Notes under the pieces: generated by a model | Databases searched by the model: none | The model's input: the letters and a program-made list of their open reading frames with translations, nothing else | What the model was told of the DNA's origin: nothing | Part shown: positions 52,650 through 63,106 of the stretch, in pieces | Layout: each line of letters starts with the position of its first letter | Numbering within the stretch: position 1 is the first letter of the stretch | Assembly: GCF_014200505.1 (NCBI RefSeq) | Contig: NZ_JACHBX010000001.1 | Coordinates: 1,674,001 to 1,738,000 of the forward strand | Source of the DNA: Massilia aurea | Lineage (GTDB): Bacteria > Pseudomonadota > Gammaproteobacteria > Burkholderiales > Burkholderiaceae_D | Direction of reading: 5' to 3' | DNA: 64,000 nt | Position numbers and translations under genes: made by a program

Positions 52650-52670
52650 GTGCCGGCATCATGCCGGCAC
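52650..52670 (-). terminator. Hairpin downstream of chemoreceptor
   Basis: GTGCCGGCA and TGCCGGCAC form a perfect 9-bp stem with loop TCA, 26 nt past the chemoreceptor stop. On the minus strand it is followed by CTGTTCGCTTTC, so the U-tract is poor. Confidence 0.5.
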
Positions 52671-52696
52671 CTTCATTCCACTGCGTCCAGCCCGTC

Positions 52697-54319
52697 TCAG
52701 ACGCCAGCCAACGCAAGACGTCCGACCGGCGCTGGCTGGCTGCGTGCCGGCGCAGGTGCAGCGTGGGCGGCAACCGTGCTGCCACCAGTCTTGAACACGC
52801 TGACCACGTCGGCCAGGTGCGCAGCCTGCTCCTGCATCGAGCCGGCAGCGGCGGCGGCTTGCTCGACCAGCGCGGCGTTTTGCTGCGTCGCCTGGTCCAT
52901 CTCGGTGATGGCGGCGTTGACCTGCTCGATGCCCGCGCTCTGCTCGTCGCTGGCGTGCGAGATCTCGCTCATGATGCCGGTCACGAGGGAAATGCTCTGC
53001 ACGATATTGGTCATCGTGGTGCCGGCACTGTCCACCAGGGTGGTGCCCGCCTCGACCTTCTGCACAGAGTCGTCGATCAGGCTTTTGATTTCCTTGGCCG
53101 CTGCAGCGGAGCGGTGCGCCAGGTTGCGCACTTCGCTGGCAACGACGGCAAAGCCGCGGCCCTGTTCACCGGCACGCGCCGCTTCCACGGCAGCGTTCAG
53201 GGCCAGGATATTGGTCTGGAACGCGATGCTGTCGATGACACTGGTGATGTCGACGATCTTGCGCGACGACGCATTGATTTCGCTCATCGTGCCGACCACT
53301 TGCGCAATCACGGCGCCGCCCTGCCCGGCAATGCTGGCAGCTTCGGAGGCCATCGTGTTGGCGCGGCGGGCGTTATCGGCATTCTGGCGCACGGTGGACG
53401 TGAGTTCTTCCATCGACGAGGCGGTTTCTTCCAGCGAGCCGGCCTGCTGTTCGGTGCGGCTCGAGAGGTCCAGATTGCCGGCGGCGATTTCCGCCGACGC
53501 CGTTGCGATCGTTTCGGTGCCGGCCCGGACCCGGGTCACGATACCCAGCAGGTTGTCGTTCATTTTCTGCAGGGCCGCCATCAACTGGCCGGTTTCGTCG
53601 CGGGTGGTGACCGTGAACTGGCTGCTCAGGTCGCCCGACGACACGCGGTCGGCAACTGCGACGGCATCCTGAATTGGCCGCACGATCGAGCGGGTAATGA
53701 AGATACCGAAGGTTACGCCCAACCCGATGGCAAGGATCCCCATGCCAATCAGGGTCGTGCGCGCCGTGTCATACGCTGCGGTCGCGTCTGAGACGAATTT
53801 TTCTGCTGACTTTTGCTGCGCAACGGCGAGCTTGCTGATCGATTCGACGTAGACCACGCTGGTCGGGAGCATCTGGCTCTCGAAGATGCGCTGTGCGGCT
53901 TCGTTGTCGCCGGCCATCTTGGCCGCCAGCAGCGCCTTGCGTGCCGCCGCGTACGGCACGCGGGCCGCCACCACCTCTTCGAGCTGCGCCTGCGACTTCG
54001 GATTGCGCAAGCCGGCCTTGATCGTTTGCTGCAATTCGGTGGAACGCACGGAACCTGCTGCGATGCGCTCGCCAATCAGCTTGACCTGCGCAGGCTCCGG
54101 CGTACGGTAGGCCATCTCGACCAGCGCGCGGTTGACTTCGATGATCCTGGTCCACTCGGCCACGTTGCGCTGGTTCTTCATGCTGGTGTTGACCACGCGA
54201 TCGGTCGCATCCTTCATGTCGCCCATGCGACCGAGGGTAACGACAATCACGATGGCCATCAGGATCAGTACGGCCGCATAGCTGAACGCCAGGCGCGTGC
54301 CTATTTTTAAATTTTTCAT
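52697..54319 (-). CDS. Methyl-accepting chemotaxis protein
   Basis: A 540-aa Tar/Tsr-like receptor. First helix about 8-30 ([21 protein letters not shown]), periplasmic four-helix-bundle sensor 31-190 ([19 protein letters not shown]), second helix about 192-212, HAMP ([20 protein letters not shown]), and signalling domain with [20 protein letters not shown]. The C-terminal tail is Ala/Pro-rich without a recognisable CheR pentapeptide. ATG 54319 gives the standard [10 protein letters not shown] start; 43 extra upstream codons are not believed. It separates the Tad operon from the small ORF. Confidence 0.93.
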   Translation of the reverse strand: MKNLKIGTRLAFSYAAVLILMAIVIVVTLGRMGDMKDATDRVVNTSMKNQRNVAEWTRIIEVNRALVEMAYRTPEPAQVKLIGERIAAGSVRSTELQQTIKAGLRNPKSQAQLEEVVAARVPYAAARKALLAAKMAGDNEAAQRIFESQMLPTSVVYVESISKLAVAQQKSAEKFVSDATAAYDTARTTLIGMGILAIGLGVTFGIFITRSIVRPIQDAVAVADRVSSGDLSSQFTVTTRDETGQLMAALQKMNDNLLGIVTRVRAGTETIATASAEIAAGNLDLSSRTEQQAGSLEETASSMEELTSTVRQNADNARRANTMASEAASIAGQGGAVIAQVVGTMSEINASSRKIVDITSVIDSIAFQTNILALNAAVEAARAGEQGRGFAVVASEVRNLAHRSAAAAKEIKSLIDDSVQKVEAGTTLVDSAGTTMTNIVQSISLVTGIMSEISHASDEQSAGIEQVNAAITEMDQATQQNAALVEQAAAAAGSMQEQAAHLADVVSVFKTGGSTVAAHAAPAPARSQPAPVGRLALAGV

Positions 54320-54585
54320 CAACGGTAATCCGGGAAGTGTGTGAGAGACCGGCGCCCTGCGTATGCCTAGGAACGCCGTGTGGTAAAGATGCCCAAAAGA
54401 AATATGATCGCACATGCGCGCAACTCGTGTGTTGCACACGACCAACATCTTCGGTCAACGGTGCCGAATCGGCGTGTAGTTCACGCAAGTACTTTTAACC
54501 TCAAACATGGTCGATCCGCCATGCATGGAACGAGCGCGGATCATCCGCGCTGCCGAGCGGGCAGACGTGTCTCTGCCCCGCCATC

Positions 54586-55518
54586 TCAGCTGCCGGCAAC
54601 CGGGCTCATCGCGCGGAAAATCTGAATGACGGCCGGTCCCAGCAACACGACCAGCAACGCCGGAAAAATGCAGAAGATCAATGGAAACAACAGCTTGGTT
54701 GCAATCTGCCCCGCCTTCTCTTCCACCAGTTGCCGACGCCGCGTGCGCAGTTGTTCCGACTGCACCCGCAGCGCCGTGGCGACGCTGGTGCCGAAACGCT
54801 CGGCCTGGATCAGCATTTTGACGAGCGCATCGACGTCTTCCACGCCGGTGCGCAGCGCCAGGTTGCGCAGCGCCTTTTCCTTGGCGCTGCCGGCGCGCAG
54901 TTCCAGCGTCACCAGTTGCAGTTCGTCGGCCAGCACCGGGCTTTTCAGCCCGATCTCGCTGCCCACGCGCGCCAGCGCCGCGTCCATCGCCAGGCCTGCT
55001 TCGACGCAGACCGTCATCAGGTCGAGTGCGTCAGGAAAGCCTTCGAAGATGTCGCGCTGGCGATTGGCGACCCGGCGCTTGAGGAGAAAGTCCGGCAAGT
55101 AGTAGCCGATGCTGGCCGCGCTGACGAGAAACAGGAAGGTCAGCGCCAGTGGCCGGTTGGCATGGTGCGGCAGCGCGATCCAGACCACCAGCGGCAGGCC
55201 GAGCGTCAGCACGGATTTGCCGGCGTGGTACAGCCCGGGGGCCGACGGCGCGCGCCAGCCGGCGTTGATGAAGCGCAGCCGCAAGGGCGACGATTCCCAG
55301 CCGTCGGCCGGCACCGACAGCCTGGCCAGCGGCTCGGCGAAATCGGCCAGGCGCTCGCGCCAGCCATCGCCGCGCCGGGTCCTGGGCACATCGCGCTCGT
55401 CCAGCGCCACCAGGCGCGCCTTGACGGGATCGCGCGTCAGCAGCAGCAAGGCGACCACCGCGATGCCGAACACCAGCAGGAACATCGCTGCCAGCATGAG
55501 AATGTTTACCATGGTCAT
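54586..55518 (-). CDS. tadC: Tad pilus inner-membrane platform protein TadC
   Basis: A 310-aa T2SF-domain protein. N-terminal membrane helix, a soluble linker, then helices around 105-140 and the T2SF domain (FPDALDLMTVCVEAGLAMDAALARVGSE in two parts; RTGVEDVDALVKMLIQAERFGTSVA), ending with a membrane hairpin LLFPLIFCIFPALLVVLLGP. With TadB it forms the platform moved by CpaF. AGGA 7 nt before ATG 55518. It is the last visible gene of the Tad operon; TadD/E/F/G do not follow. Confidence 0.93.
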   Translation of the reverse strand: MTMVNILMLAAMFLLVFGIAVVALLLLTRDPVKARLVALDERDVPRTRRGDGWRERLADFAEPLARLSVPADGWESSPLRLRFINAGWRAPSAPGLYHAGKSVLTLGLPLVVWIALPHHANRPLALTFLFLVSAASIGYYLPDFLLKRRVANRQRDIFEGFPDALDLMTVCVEAGLAMDAALARVGSEIGLKSPVLADELQLVTLELRAGSAKEKALRNLALRTGVEDVDALVKMLIQAERFGTSVATALRVQSEQLRTRRRQLVEEKAGQIATKLLFPLIFCIFPALLVVLLGPAVIQIFRAMSPVAGS

Positions 55519-55533
55519 CGTGTCGTCCTGTCG

Positions 55534-56508
55534 TTACATCCGGATGCGGACGATCTTGCGGATCGCCAGCAAGCCAAAGCCCATCATCCCCAGCGCCGCG
55601 CCGCTCAGCTGGCGCCCGATCGGATCGTTCACCAGCACGCTCATCGTTTCGGGATTGGCCAGCGCCATCATGCCCCCGGCGCCAAAGGGCAGCAGGCACA
55701 GCACCCAGGCCGAGATGCGGCCCTCGGCCGACAGCACGCGCACCTGGCCGGCCAGCTTGTGGCGATCGCGGATGATGCTGGAAATCGACGTCAGCAATTC
55801 GGTCAGGTTACCGCCGCTTTCGCGCTGGATCAGCACGGCCACGACGAAGTACTGCAAATCCATGCTCGGCACGCGCTGCGCCAGGTTGTTCAGCGCGTCG
55901 CCCATCGAGACGCCGAAATTGACTTCATCAAATGCGGTCTTGAATTCTTCACCCAGCGGCGCGGCCACTTCGTCGGCCACCAGCTTCAGCGCCGTCGGGA
56001 ACGCGTGGCCGGCGCGCATCGCGCGGCTCATCATGTCGAGCGCTTCGGGCAGCTGGCGCTCGAAGCGCACCATGCGCGCGTCGCGCGCGCGCGTCAGGCG
56101 CAGCACCGGCAGCCAGCCGCCAACGAGCGCGCCCGCCACCAGACCCGGCAACGGCAAGCGCAGCAGCAACGCCGCCACGAGTCCACCGAACGCACACGCT
56201 GCGCACACGGCCAGCAGCGACGCCACTTTCTGCGCACTGCCGGCCTGCAGCAGCATGCGGTCCAGCCGGTACACGCCGGGCAGGCGCTGTAGCAGCGGCT
56301 CGAGCTCCGGATTGTCGGACAGGCGCCGTTCCTTGACGATGGTGACATCGAGTTCGCGTGTCTCGCGTCCGATCACGCTGCGCAGCCGGCGCGCGATGCG
56401 CTCGGCTTCCGGGTTGTTGTTCGCCTGCCAGGCCGTGTACACGCCCCATACCAGCAGCAGGACGGCAGCAAACACCAGCAGGATGAACAGGAGGAAGGTA
56501 GTATCCAT
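55534..56508 (-). CDS. tadB: Tad pilus inner-membrane platform protein TadB
   Basis: A 324-aa T2SF-domain protein: N-terminal helix (FLLFILLVFAAVLLLVWGV), cytoplasmic segment, paired helices about 105-140, T2SF core (RQLPEALDMMSRAMRAGHAFPTALKLVADE in parts; RESGGNLTELLTSIS, the usual GGN motif), and C-terminal helices. The 15-nt gap to tadC and 9-nt gap from cpaF show a tight operon. Confidence 0.94.
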   Translation of the reverse strand: MDTTFLLFILLVFAAVLLLVWGVYTAWQANNNPEAERIARRLRSVIGRETRELDVTIVKERRLSDNPELEPLLQRLPGVYRLDRMLLQAGSAQKVASLLAVCAACAFGGLVAALLLRLPLPGLVAGALVGGWLPVLRLTRARDARMVRFERQLPEALDMMSRAMRAGHAFPTALKLVADEVAAPLGEEFKTAFDEVNFGVSMGDALNNLAQRVPSMDLQYFVVAVLIQRESGGNLTELLTSISSIIRDRHKLAGQVRVLSAEGRISAWVLCLLPFGAGGMMALANPETMSVLVNDPIGRQLSGAALGMMGFGLLAIRKIVRIRM

Positions 56509-56517
56509 GCCAGAGTC

Positions 56518-57930
56518 CTAACGCGGCTCGAAGATGTGCGGCGCCAGATTCACACCGAACGTGCGCAGGCGCTCGGCAAAGTGCGGCCGCACGCCGGTGG
56601 CAGTAGACTGACCCAGCACCGTGCCATCGTCGGCCACGCCGGTCTGGCGGAACGTGAAGATCTCCTGCATCGTGATGACGTCGCCCTCCATGCCCGTCAC
56701 TTCCGTGATCGACAGCACCTTGCGCTTGCCGTCGGTCAGGCGCGAGACCTGCACGACGACGCCCACGGCCGACGAGATCTGCTGGCGCATGGCCTTCGGT
56801 GGCAGGTTTGGCGCCGCCATGCTGATCATGTTTTCCAGGCGCGTGAGCGCTTCGCGTGGCGTATTGGCGTGCAGGGTCGCCATCGAGCCTTCGTGGCCGG
56901 TGTTCATCGCGCCCAGCATGTCCATGGCTTCTTCGCCGCGCACCTCGCCCAGAATGATGCGGTCGGGGCGCATCCGCAGCGCGTTCTTGACCAGCGCGCG
57001 CTGGGTCACTTCACCCTTGCCTTCGATGTTGGCCGGGCGCGTTTCCAGCCGCACCACGTGCGGCTGCTGCAGCTGCAGTTCGGCCGCGTCTTCGACCGTC
57101 ACGATGCGCTCGTTGTGGTTGATGAAGCCCGAGATCACATTGAGCATCGTCGTCTTGCCCGAACCCGTGCCGCCCGAGATCACGATATTGACCTTGGCCT
57201 TGCCCAGGCCCTGCAGCACCTCGGCCATGTCGGCCGTCATGCTGCCATACGCCACCAGGTCGGCCAGGCGCAGCGGGTCGGCCGAGAAGCGCCGGATCGA
57301 CATCACGGCGCCATCGATCGCCAGCGGCGGGATGATCGCGTTCACGCGCGAGCCGTCCGGCAGGCGCGCATCGACCATCGGGCTCGATTCGTCGATGCGG
57401 CGGCCCACGCGCGAGACGATCTTGTCGATGATCTTCATCAGGTGGGCTTCATCGGTGAACGTCACGTCGGTCAGCTCAAGCTTGCCGCGCCGTTCGACAT
57501 ACACCTGCTTGTGCGTATTGACCAGGATGTCCGAGACGGTCGGGTCTTCCAGCAGCGGCTCGAGCGGGCCGAAGCCCAGCATCTCGTTCTGGATGTCGCG
57601 CGTGAGCATCTTGCGCTCGGCGTCGTTGATGACGACCATTTCTTCTTCGAGCAGGCGTTCGACCAGCATGCGCAGCTCTTGCCGGATCTGGTCGGCGTTC
57701 AGGCGCTGCATGCTTTCCAGGTCGATGCGATCAAGCAGTGCTTCGTGGATGCGGGACTTGAGCTGGTGATACGCGCGGTTGTCGATCGGCCCGCCGCGCA
57801 CGGCGGCGGCGCGCGGCGCCGGGGCGCCGGTAGTCACGCGCGAGGGCGCGCCTGCTATCGTGCTGGTGCTGCTGGCCAGGGCTGCGCTGCCGAGGCGTTC
57901 GCGCAGCGACGCGGAAGGGATCATGTTCAT
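56518..57930 (-). CDS. cpaF: Tad pilus assembly ATPase CpaF/TadA
   Basis: A 470-aa secretion ATPase that powers Flp pilus assembly and retraction. N-terminal helical domain (about 50-150), then the ATPase core: Walker [14 protein letters not shown], Asp box VEDAAELQL, Walker [17 protein letters not shown], and His box [21 protein letters not shown] 57930 has AAGGAG upstream; ATG 57963, which overlaps the cpaE stop as ATGA, is an alternative adding 11 codons. Confidence 0.95.
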   Translation of the reverse strand: MNMIPSASLRERLGSAALASSTSTIAGAPSRVTTGAPAPRAAAVRGGPIDNRAYHQLKSRIHEALLDRIDLESMQRLNADQIRQELRMLVERLLEEEMVVINDAERKMLTRDIQNEMLGFGPLEPLLEDPTVSDILVNTHKQVYVERRGKLELTDVTFTDEAHLMKIIDKIVSRVGRRIDESSPMVDARLPDGSRVNAIIPPLAIDGAVMSIRRFSADPLRLADLVAYGSMTADMAEVLQGLGKAKVNIVISGGTGSGKTTMLNVISGFINHNERIVTVEDAAELQLQQPHVVRLETRPANIEGKGEVTQRALVKNALRMRPDRIILGEVRGEEAMDMLGAMNTGHEGSMATLHANTPREALTRLENMISMAAPNLPPKAMRQQISSAVGVVVQVSRLTDGKRKVLSITEVTGMEGDVITMQEIFTFRQTGVADDGTVLGQSTATGVRPHFAERLRTFGVNLAPHIFEPR

Positions 57931-57959
57931 GTCGTTGGACTCCTTGGACAATTCGCGGG

Positions 57960-59138
57960 TCATACGTCAGTCTTGCGCCGTTTGAACAGGCGCGCCATCA
58001 CGCCGGTCGCCGCTTGCGGCGCCGCCTCGCCCGTCTGGCTGCGCGCCATCGTTATCAAGGCCGCGCTCAGCGGGCTCTCGGGCGCCAGGCGCGTGATCGG
58101 CACGCCCTGGTTGACCGACTTGGCCGCCGCATCGTAGTGGTTCGGCATCGTGCGCAGGTGCGTCGTGTCGAACGCCTGCTCGAGGTCCTTGAGCTTGATG
58201 TCGCTGTTGTTGTCGTGGCGGTTCACGACGATTTCGACCTTGTCGTTGCCGTATTCGAGGTTGCGGAACACGTCGAGCAGGCGCTTGCCGTCACGGATGT
58301 ACGGCAGCGTCGTTTGCAGCACCGGGTAGATCGTGTCGGCATGGTCGAGCGCGCGGATCGTCACCGGATCCAGGCTGCGCGCCACGTCGAGCACGATGAA
58401 ATCGTACTGGCGGCGCGCCAGCTTGATGATTGCGTCGATGTGCTCCGGCTTGACGTCGCTGGCGTGCGCCGGATCGGATGGCGCGGCCAGCACGCTGAAG
58501 TTGGGCGTCACGGCAACCATGCTCGACGACAAAAACGACGGATCGAGCCGGTGGATCTGGGTCGCGACATCCGACAGCGTGGCCAGCGGCTTGCTGTCCG
58601 AGACGAACAGCGACGCGTCGCCAAACTGCAGATTCATGTCGATCATCGCCACGCGCTTGTTGCCGCCGGCCGACAACGCATAGGCCAGGTTCGTGGCCAG
58701 GAAGGTTGCGCCACTGCCGCCCTTGCACGAGATGAAAGCCAGCACCCTGCCCTGCGCTGCGCCCTGGCTGCCGAACTTCTCGGCGATGTGGTCGACGGCC
58801 TTGGCCAGGTCGGCCGCGCCGGGCGCTGCCGGCAGCACTTCGCGCACACCGGCGCGCATCGCGCGCAGCAAGAAGTCCTGTGACAGGTCGCCCGACAGCA
58901 CGATGAACGCCATGCGCGGGAACAGGTGACCGAGCCGCTCGAGCTGGTCGAGGTCACCCTCGTCGGCGCGCGGCTGGTCGACCACCAGCAGGTCGGGGAT
59001 GGCGTCGTCGCTCATTGTCGACAGGCGCGCCGGGGTGCCGGCGATCATGTCGACTTCGTCGCTGCCCGGGCGTGCGCGCAATTGGCGCGACAGCTCGATC
59101 AGGTGGCGCTCGTCGCGCGAAAGGACTGCGATTTTCAT
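57960..59138 (-). CDS. cpaE: Tad pilus localisation protein CpaE/TadZ
   Basis: A 392-aa protein with an N-terminal receiver-like domain (about 1-120, DLLVVDQPRADEG at the phosphorylation-site region) and a MinD/ParA-like ATPase domain (about 135-350) with deviant Walker A CKGGSGATFLATN, MIDMNLQFGD and DFIVLDVARSLD. TadZ directs the Tad machine to its place in the cell. It lies between the small lipoprotein and cpaF. Confidence 0.92.
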   Translation of the reverse strand: MKIAVLSRDERHLIELSRQLRARPGSDEVDMIAGTPARLSTMSDDAIPDLLVVDQPRADEGDLDQLERLGHLFPRMAFIVLSGDLSQDFLLRAMRAGVREVLPAAPGAADLAKAVDHIAEKFGSQGAAQGRVLAFISCKGGSGATFLATNLAYALSAGGNKRVAMIDMNLQFGDASLFVSDSKPLATLSDVATQIHRLDPSFLSSSMVAVTPNFSVLAAPSDPAHASDVKPEHIDAIIKLARRQYDFIVLDVARSLDPVTIRALDHADTIYPVLQTTLPYIRDGKRLLDVFRNLEYGNDKVEIVVNRHDNNSDIKLKDLEQAFDTTHLRTMPNHYDAAAKSVNQGVPITRLAPESPLSAALITMARSQTGEAAPQAATGVMARLFKRRKTDV

Positions 59139-59147
59139 GATGGCCTC

Positions 59148-59417
59148 TTACTTGTTCCCGCCGAACAGCGTGATCTCGACCTGCGGCGCGGGCGCGGCGA
59201 ACGAGCCCTGGTAATTCCTGTAGCCGAGGATCGCGGCGCGGGCGTCGTTGCCGGGCACCGACGGCGCGGCCTGGGGCGTGATGATTTGGCTGGCCATGAT
59301 GCTCCGCACGGTGTTGCCGGTGCCGGTGGACGTGTCGGTTGCGCAGCCGCCCAGCAGCAAAGAGAGGCAAGTGCAGGCTGCGGCGAGGATGGCGGTAGTG
59401 GTGGTCTTCATGATCAT
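59148..59417 (-). CDS. Small Tad-locus lipoprotein
   Basis: An 89-aa lipoprotein with lipobox LLLGGCATD (Cys about residue 25) and a short mature part (APSVPGNDARAAILGYRNYQG). Its ATG at 59417 overlaps the cpaC stop (ATGA), with a second ATG two codons later. Its place right after the secretin gene suggests a pilotin-like or RcpB-like partner of CpaC; this is inference from context, since no family is recognised. Confidence 0.78.
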   Translation of the reverse strand: MIMKTTTTAILAAACTCLSLLLGGCATDTSTGTGNTVRSIMASQIITPQAAPSVPGNDARAAILGYRNYQGSFAAPAPQVEITLFGGNK

Positions 59418-60889
59418 TTCTCTGGTGCGGCAGGGGCGGCGCGGCCTTCGAGCTGGCCGCCAAGCAGGAATTCGGCGCGGCTCGGCTGCACGTACCCGTC
59501 GGTTGGCAATGCGGGCTGCGACTGCATCGGCTTGGCCAGGCGCGGCGTCACGATGAATACCAGTTCGGTGCGGTCATTCTGGAAGTCGCTGCTGCGAAAC
59601 AGCGTGCCGAGCACGGGCACGTCACCCAGGAACGGGAAGCGCTTGATGGTGCTGGTCACGTTATTGCGGATCAGGCCACCGATGGCGAAGCTCTGGCCAT
59701 CCTGCAGCTGCACCGTGGTCGCCGCGCGCCGTGTCGTAAACGATGGCAGGATCGCGGTCGCGCTGTTGCTGGAACCGGGCGTGGTGATGCCGATGCCCTC
59801 GCGATTGAGTTCCGACACTTCCGGCGCCACGCGCAGGTTGATGCGCCCGCCCGCCAGCACGGTTGGCGTGAACTTGACGGCCACGCCGTACTCTTTCTCT
59901 TCCAGCGTGATCAGGCCCGCGCCGCCGGACGAATTTTGCGCGACCGGGATGAAGATCTTGCCGCCGGCAAGGAAACTCGCTTCTTGCCCGCTGATGGCCA
60001 TGACGTTCGGCTCGGCCAGGATCTTGACCAGACCATCGCGCTTTTCGCCGTCGATGGTGAGTTCCTTGATACCGGTGCCCACGGCGCTGACAGCGCCGGC
60101 GCCGCCACTGAGCAGGCTCGATACGGCGGCATAGGTCCAGTTGCCGTTGGTCTTGGAAAAGCCGGCTTTGGCGCCCAGCTGGTCGACGAGCGACTTTGAA
60201 ATTTCGGCGATCTTCACTTCCAGCATGACTTGCTGGGGCGCGGCGATGGACAGCATGTTCAATACCTTCGCGGCGGCGCCAGAACCCGCGGCTGGTGCCG
60301 ATGCAGGCGCGCCGACGGACAACGGCGACGGGCTGCCGGCACCGCTGTCGGCCTGCCCGCCAGCGGCGGGCGCGGCGCTCTCCTGGAACGCCGTGGCCAG
60401 GTCGACCAGAGCGCTGGCCACGCCGACGTCGCTGACCATGCCCGACAACACGACGGCGTTGCCGCTGGCGCCGATGCGGATATCGCGCTCGAGCGGGAAC
60501 AGCGCGTCGAACTGCGCGCGCAGCGCCGACGTATCGATCGCCACGTCCAGGTCGATCACGGTCGAGCGCTTGTCACGCCCGGAGACGATCAGGTTGGTGC
60601 TGCCGACACTGCGTGCGACGATCACGACTTCGCTCGCGCCAGGGACCACGACGTTGGCCACTTTCGGGTCGCCCACCATGACTGCACCGGCCGGCGTGCA
60701 GAAACGCTTGAGAACGGATTTTCCGCGCATCAGCTGGAGCCGCCCGTTCGCACCGCCGCGCAGGTCGATGCAGTCGGTCGCTGCGGCGCTTGTGTCGACG
60801 GCGGCCGCCTTGCTGGCGGGGGCCGCATGGGCATCCAGCGTCAACGCAACGGCGCAGGCCAGCAGGGTCTTGTGAGTCAATGTGGTCAT
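59414..60889 (-). CDS. cpaC: Tad pilus secretin CpaC/RcpA
   Basis: A 491-aa outer-membrane secretin. Signal peptide ends near LTLDAHA; N-terminal domain with LMRGKSVLKRF and NVVVPGASEVVIVARSVGSTNLIV in parts; a BON-like region; a Gly/Ala/Pro-rich linker (about 175-210); and the secretin domain with QQVMLEVKIAEISKSL, EPNVMAISGQEASFLAGGK and the final IKRFPFLGDVPVLGTLFRS block. ATG 60889 is used, since the upstream TTG overlaps the cpaB stop. Confidence 0.94.
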   Translation of the reverse strand: MTTLTHKTLLACAVALTLDAHAAPASKAAAVDTSAAATDCIDLRGGANGRLQLMRGKSVLKRFCTPAGAVMVGDPKVANVVVPGASEVVIVARSVGSTNLIVSGRDKRSTVIDLDVAIDTSALRAQFDALFPLERDIRIGASGNAVVLSGMVSDVGVASALVDLATAFQESAAPAAGGQADSGAGSPSPLSVGAPASAPAAGSGAAAKVLNMLSIAAPQQVMLEVKIAEISKSLVDQLGAKAGFSKTNGNWTYAAVSSLLSGGAGAVSAVGTGIKELTIDGEKRDGLVKILAEPNVMAISGQEASFLAGGKIFIPVAQNSSGGAGLITLEEKEYGVAVKFTPTVLAGGRINLRVAPEVSELNREGIGITTPGSSNSATAILPSFTTRRAATTVQLQDGQSFAIGGLIRNNVTSTIKRFPFLGDVPVLGTLFRSSDFQNDRTELVFIVTPRLAKPMQSQPALPTDGYVQPSRAEFLLGGQLEGRAAPAAPEK

Positions 60890-60903
60890 GACGGATTCTT
60901 CAA

Positions 60904-61746
60904 TCAAAAGCTTTGCGAAGCGGCGTCCAGGCCGCGGATCACCAGGACACCGTCGCGCGGCGCGCTTGGCTGACGTGGTGCAGGAGATGGGGTGCGCGGC
61001 GCCGGCTCGTACACCGGCGCTGGTGCCTTCGCCGTCACTGCCGGCAGGCCGAGCACCGATTCGCGCGTGGCGCCGGTGGTGTTGGCCGGTTGCGCTTCGA
61101 CCTGGTTGCGCAGTACCAGCGACAGGGAGCCGATCGAGCGGGCCAGGTCGAGCTTTTCGACTTGATCCGGGGTCAGCTCCAGCGTGACGGCATTGACGAC
61201 GCGTGGTTTGCTGTCGTCGACCGCCGATTCCTGCGCCACGGCCAGCACCAGGATGCGCTCGAGCACGATTTTCGAAATCGAGCCGGCGTTCTGCGCCAGG
61301 TCGCTGTTGCTCGGGGCCAGGTTGACGAGGATGTCGACATAATTGCCCGGCAGTGCAAAGCCGGCCACGCCGACGACGTCGTTGACGCGCACGGTCATGG
61401 CGCGCTTGCCGCTGGCCACCACTGCCGACAGGCCGCCCAGCGTGCCGGCCGGCGCCAGCTTGGACTCGAGCACCGGCTCACCGCGTGCGATGTCGCCGCG
61501 GGCGATGCGCCCTTCGAGCAGCTTCATGTCGGTGATCGCGCCGGGCGGCAGCGCGCCGGCGGGCCAGTCGGCCAGTTGCAGGCTGGCCGGCAGGATGCGT
61601 GCACCCTGCCCGATGTCGGCGGCGGCCACCACCACGCGGGTGCCGGCCGGGCCCTGCTCGCCCATCCACTTGGCTGCCAGTACCACGGCGCCCAGCGCCA
61701 GCAGCAGCGCCACGCCGATGATCAGGATCGCTCTCGAATTACGCAT
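60904..61746 (-). CDS. cpaB: Flp pilus assembly protein CpaB/RcpC
   Basis: A 280-aa protein: N-terminal membrane helix (ILIIGVALLLALGAVVLAAKW), SAF/AFP-like domain (VVVAAADIGQGARILPASL, RGEPVLESKLAP) and the CpaB/RcpC domain (RAMTVRVNDVVGVAGFALPGNYVDILV in parts). A Pro-rich tail follows. GGAG 7 nt before ATG 61746 decides the start; it overlaps the preceding ATPase gene by 8 nt. Confidence 0.9.
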   Translation of the reverse strand: MRNSRAILIIGVALLLALGAVVLAAKWMGEQGPAGTRVVVAAADIGQGARILPASLQLADWPAGALPPGAITDMKLLEGRIARGDIARGEPVLESKLAPAGTLGGLSAVVASGKRAMTVRVNDVVGVAGFALPGNYVDILVNLAPSNSDLAQNAGSISKIVLERILVLAVAQESAVDDSKPRVVNAVTLELTPDQVEKLDLARSIGSLSLVLRNQVEAQPANTTGATRESVLGLPAVTAKAPAPVYEPAPRTPSPAPRQPSAPRDGVLVIRGLDAASQSF

Positions 61747-63106
61747 GCTCATACTCCGTCGTGCCGCGTTCGCGGCGTTCTTGTGATGCGGGCCGGCCTG
61801 GGGCGCCCGCGGCAAAATAGTTATCCCAGGCCCAGTCCAGGGTGCGGCGCGACAATTCGGGCGCGCGGTCTTCGTAGCGCGCCAGGTCGCGCAACTGGCG
61901 CATCAGGTCGCGCGGGTAGCAGGCCAGCAGTGGCACACCGCGCTCGCGGTGGCACGTCAGCAGGTAATCGAATGACGCGGCATCGAACGCCACACCGACG
62001 CCGTCGCATGCCTGCCGGAACAGGCGCATGTATTCGTCGGCTGACGCCGCCGGCACTTCGATCTTGTAGCCAAGGCGGCGCAGAAAGGCGCCGTCGGACA
62101 GGCGCTGCGGCACGAAGTTCGACGAGAACACGACGATCACGTCGAACGGCACCTGGAACGTGTGGCCCGTGTGCAGCGTCAGGTAATCCACATTGCGGTC
62201 CATCGGCACGATCCAGCGGTTCATCAGCGCTTCCGGGGTGCAGCGCTGGCGACCCAGGTCATCGATGATGAAGATGCCGTTGTTCGACTTGAGGTGCGGC
62301 GGCGCCTGGTACAGGCGGGTGTGCGGATCGAACCGCAGGTCGAGCATGTCGAGCGTGAGTTCGCCGCCGGCCAGCGCGGCCGGGCGACGCACGCCGCGGA
62401 TCCAGCGCATGTCGGGCGCGCTGCCGCGGTCAAGGCTCGGTGCTTCCGTCACCGCCGCTTCGGTCACGCAGTGCTGCACGCTGTCGAAAAAAGGAATCAC
62501 TTCGCCATCGACCATCAGCGCGTGCGGCACGGCGATCGTGCCGACCAGCAGGTCGCGCAGGCGCTCGGCCAGGTAGGTCTTGCCACTGCCGGCCGCGCCG
62601 TGCAGGAACAGCGCGCGGCCCGAATTCATGCCGGCGCCGATCTGGTCGAGCACGACCGGGTTGACGACAACACCATCGAAGGTGGCGACCATCGCGCCGC
62701 GCGTCACCTGCATATTGGCCACGCTGTGTGCCTTGACCTGGGCCACATAGGCGGCCAGCGTGACAGGTGCCGGACCGGCATAGGCATTGCGGCCCAGCGC
62801 GGCCTGGGCGCGCGCGCGACCAGCCTCGGTGAGGATGTAACACAGGTCAGCGTCGGTGCCGCTGTTGCCGATGCGCGCGACTTCGCACAATTTTTCGCTG
62901 CGCAGGAACGCGATCAGAGGATCGATGACGCTGACATTGAGTTTGGTGTGCGCAGCCAGTTCGGCCAGGCGCAGTTGACCACGTTGGACCAGCACCTTGC
63001 CGAGCAATTCGGCGAGAAAGAGGAAAGGCAGGCCGGTCTCGTCGACCGTGCGCGGCGCCCTGGCATCGGCCGGTGCGTGCGCGCTCGCCGTCAGGGTCTG
63101 GCTCAC
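61739..63106 (-). CDS. AAA ATPase with winged-helix-like N-terminus in Tad locus
   Basis: A 455-aa protein. An N-terminal helical, winged-helix-like part (about 25-105: LFLAELLGKVLVQRGQLRLAEL and CYILTEAGRARA) is followed by a P-loop domain with Walker A LHGAAGSGKTYLAERL, Walker B NGIFIIDDLGRQ, sensor region VIVVFSSNFVPQRL and arginine-rich C-terminus. It resembles MoxR/DnaC-like AAA proteins rather than any classical Tad protein. The start is GTG 63106, which overlaps the prepilin peptidase stop (GTGA); the open frame further upstream lies over that gene. It may regulate or remodel the Tad machine. Confidence 0.85.
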   Translation of the reverse strand: MSQTLTASAHAPADARAPRTVDETGLPFLFLAELLGKVLVQRGQLRLAELAAHTKLNVSVIDPLIAFLRSEKLCEVARIGNSGTDADLCYILTEAGRARAQAALGRNAYAGPAPVTLAAYVAQVKAHSVANMQVTRGAMVATFDGVVVNPVVLDQIGAGMNSGRALFLHGAAGSGKTYLAERLRDLLVGTIAVPHALMVDGEVIPFFDSVQHCVTEAAVTEAPSLDRGSAPDMRWIRGVRRPAALAGGELTLDMLDLRFDPHTRLYQAPPHLKSNNGIFIIDDLGRQRCTPEALMNRWIVPMDRNVDYLTLHTGHTFQVPFDVIVVFSSNFVPQRLSDGAFLRRLGYKIEVPAASADEYMRLFRQACDGVGVAFDAASFDYLLTCHRERGVPLLACYPRDLMRQLRDLARYEDRAPELSRRTLDWAWDNYFAAGAPGRPASQERRERGTTEYEHA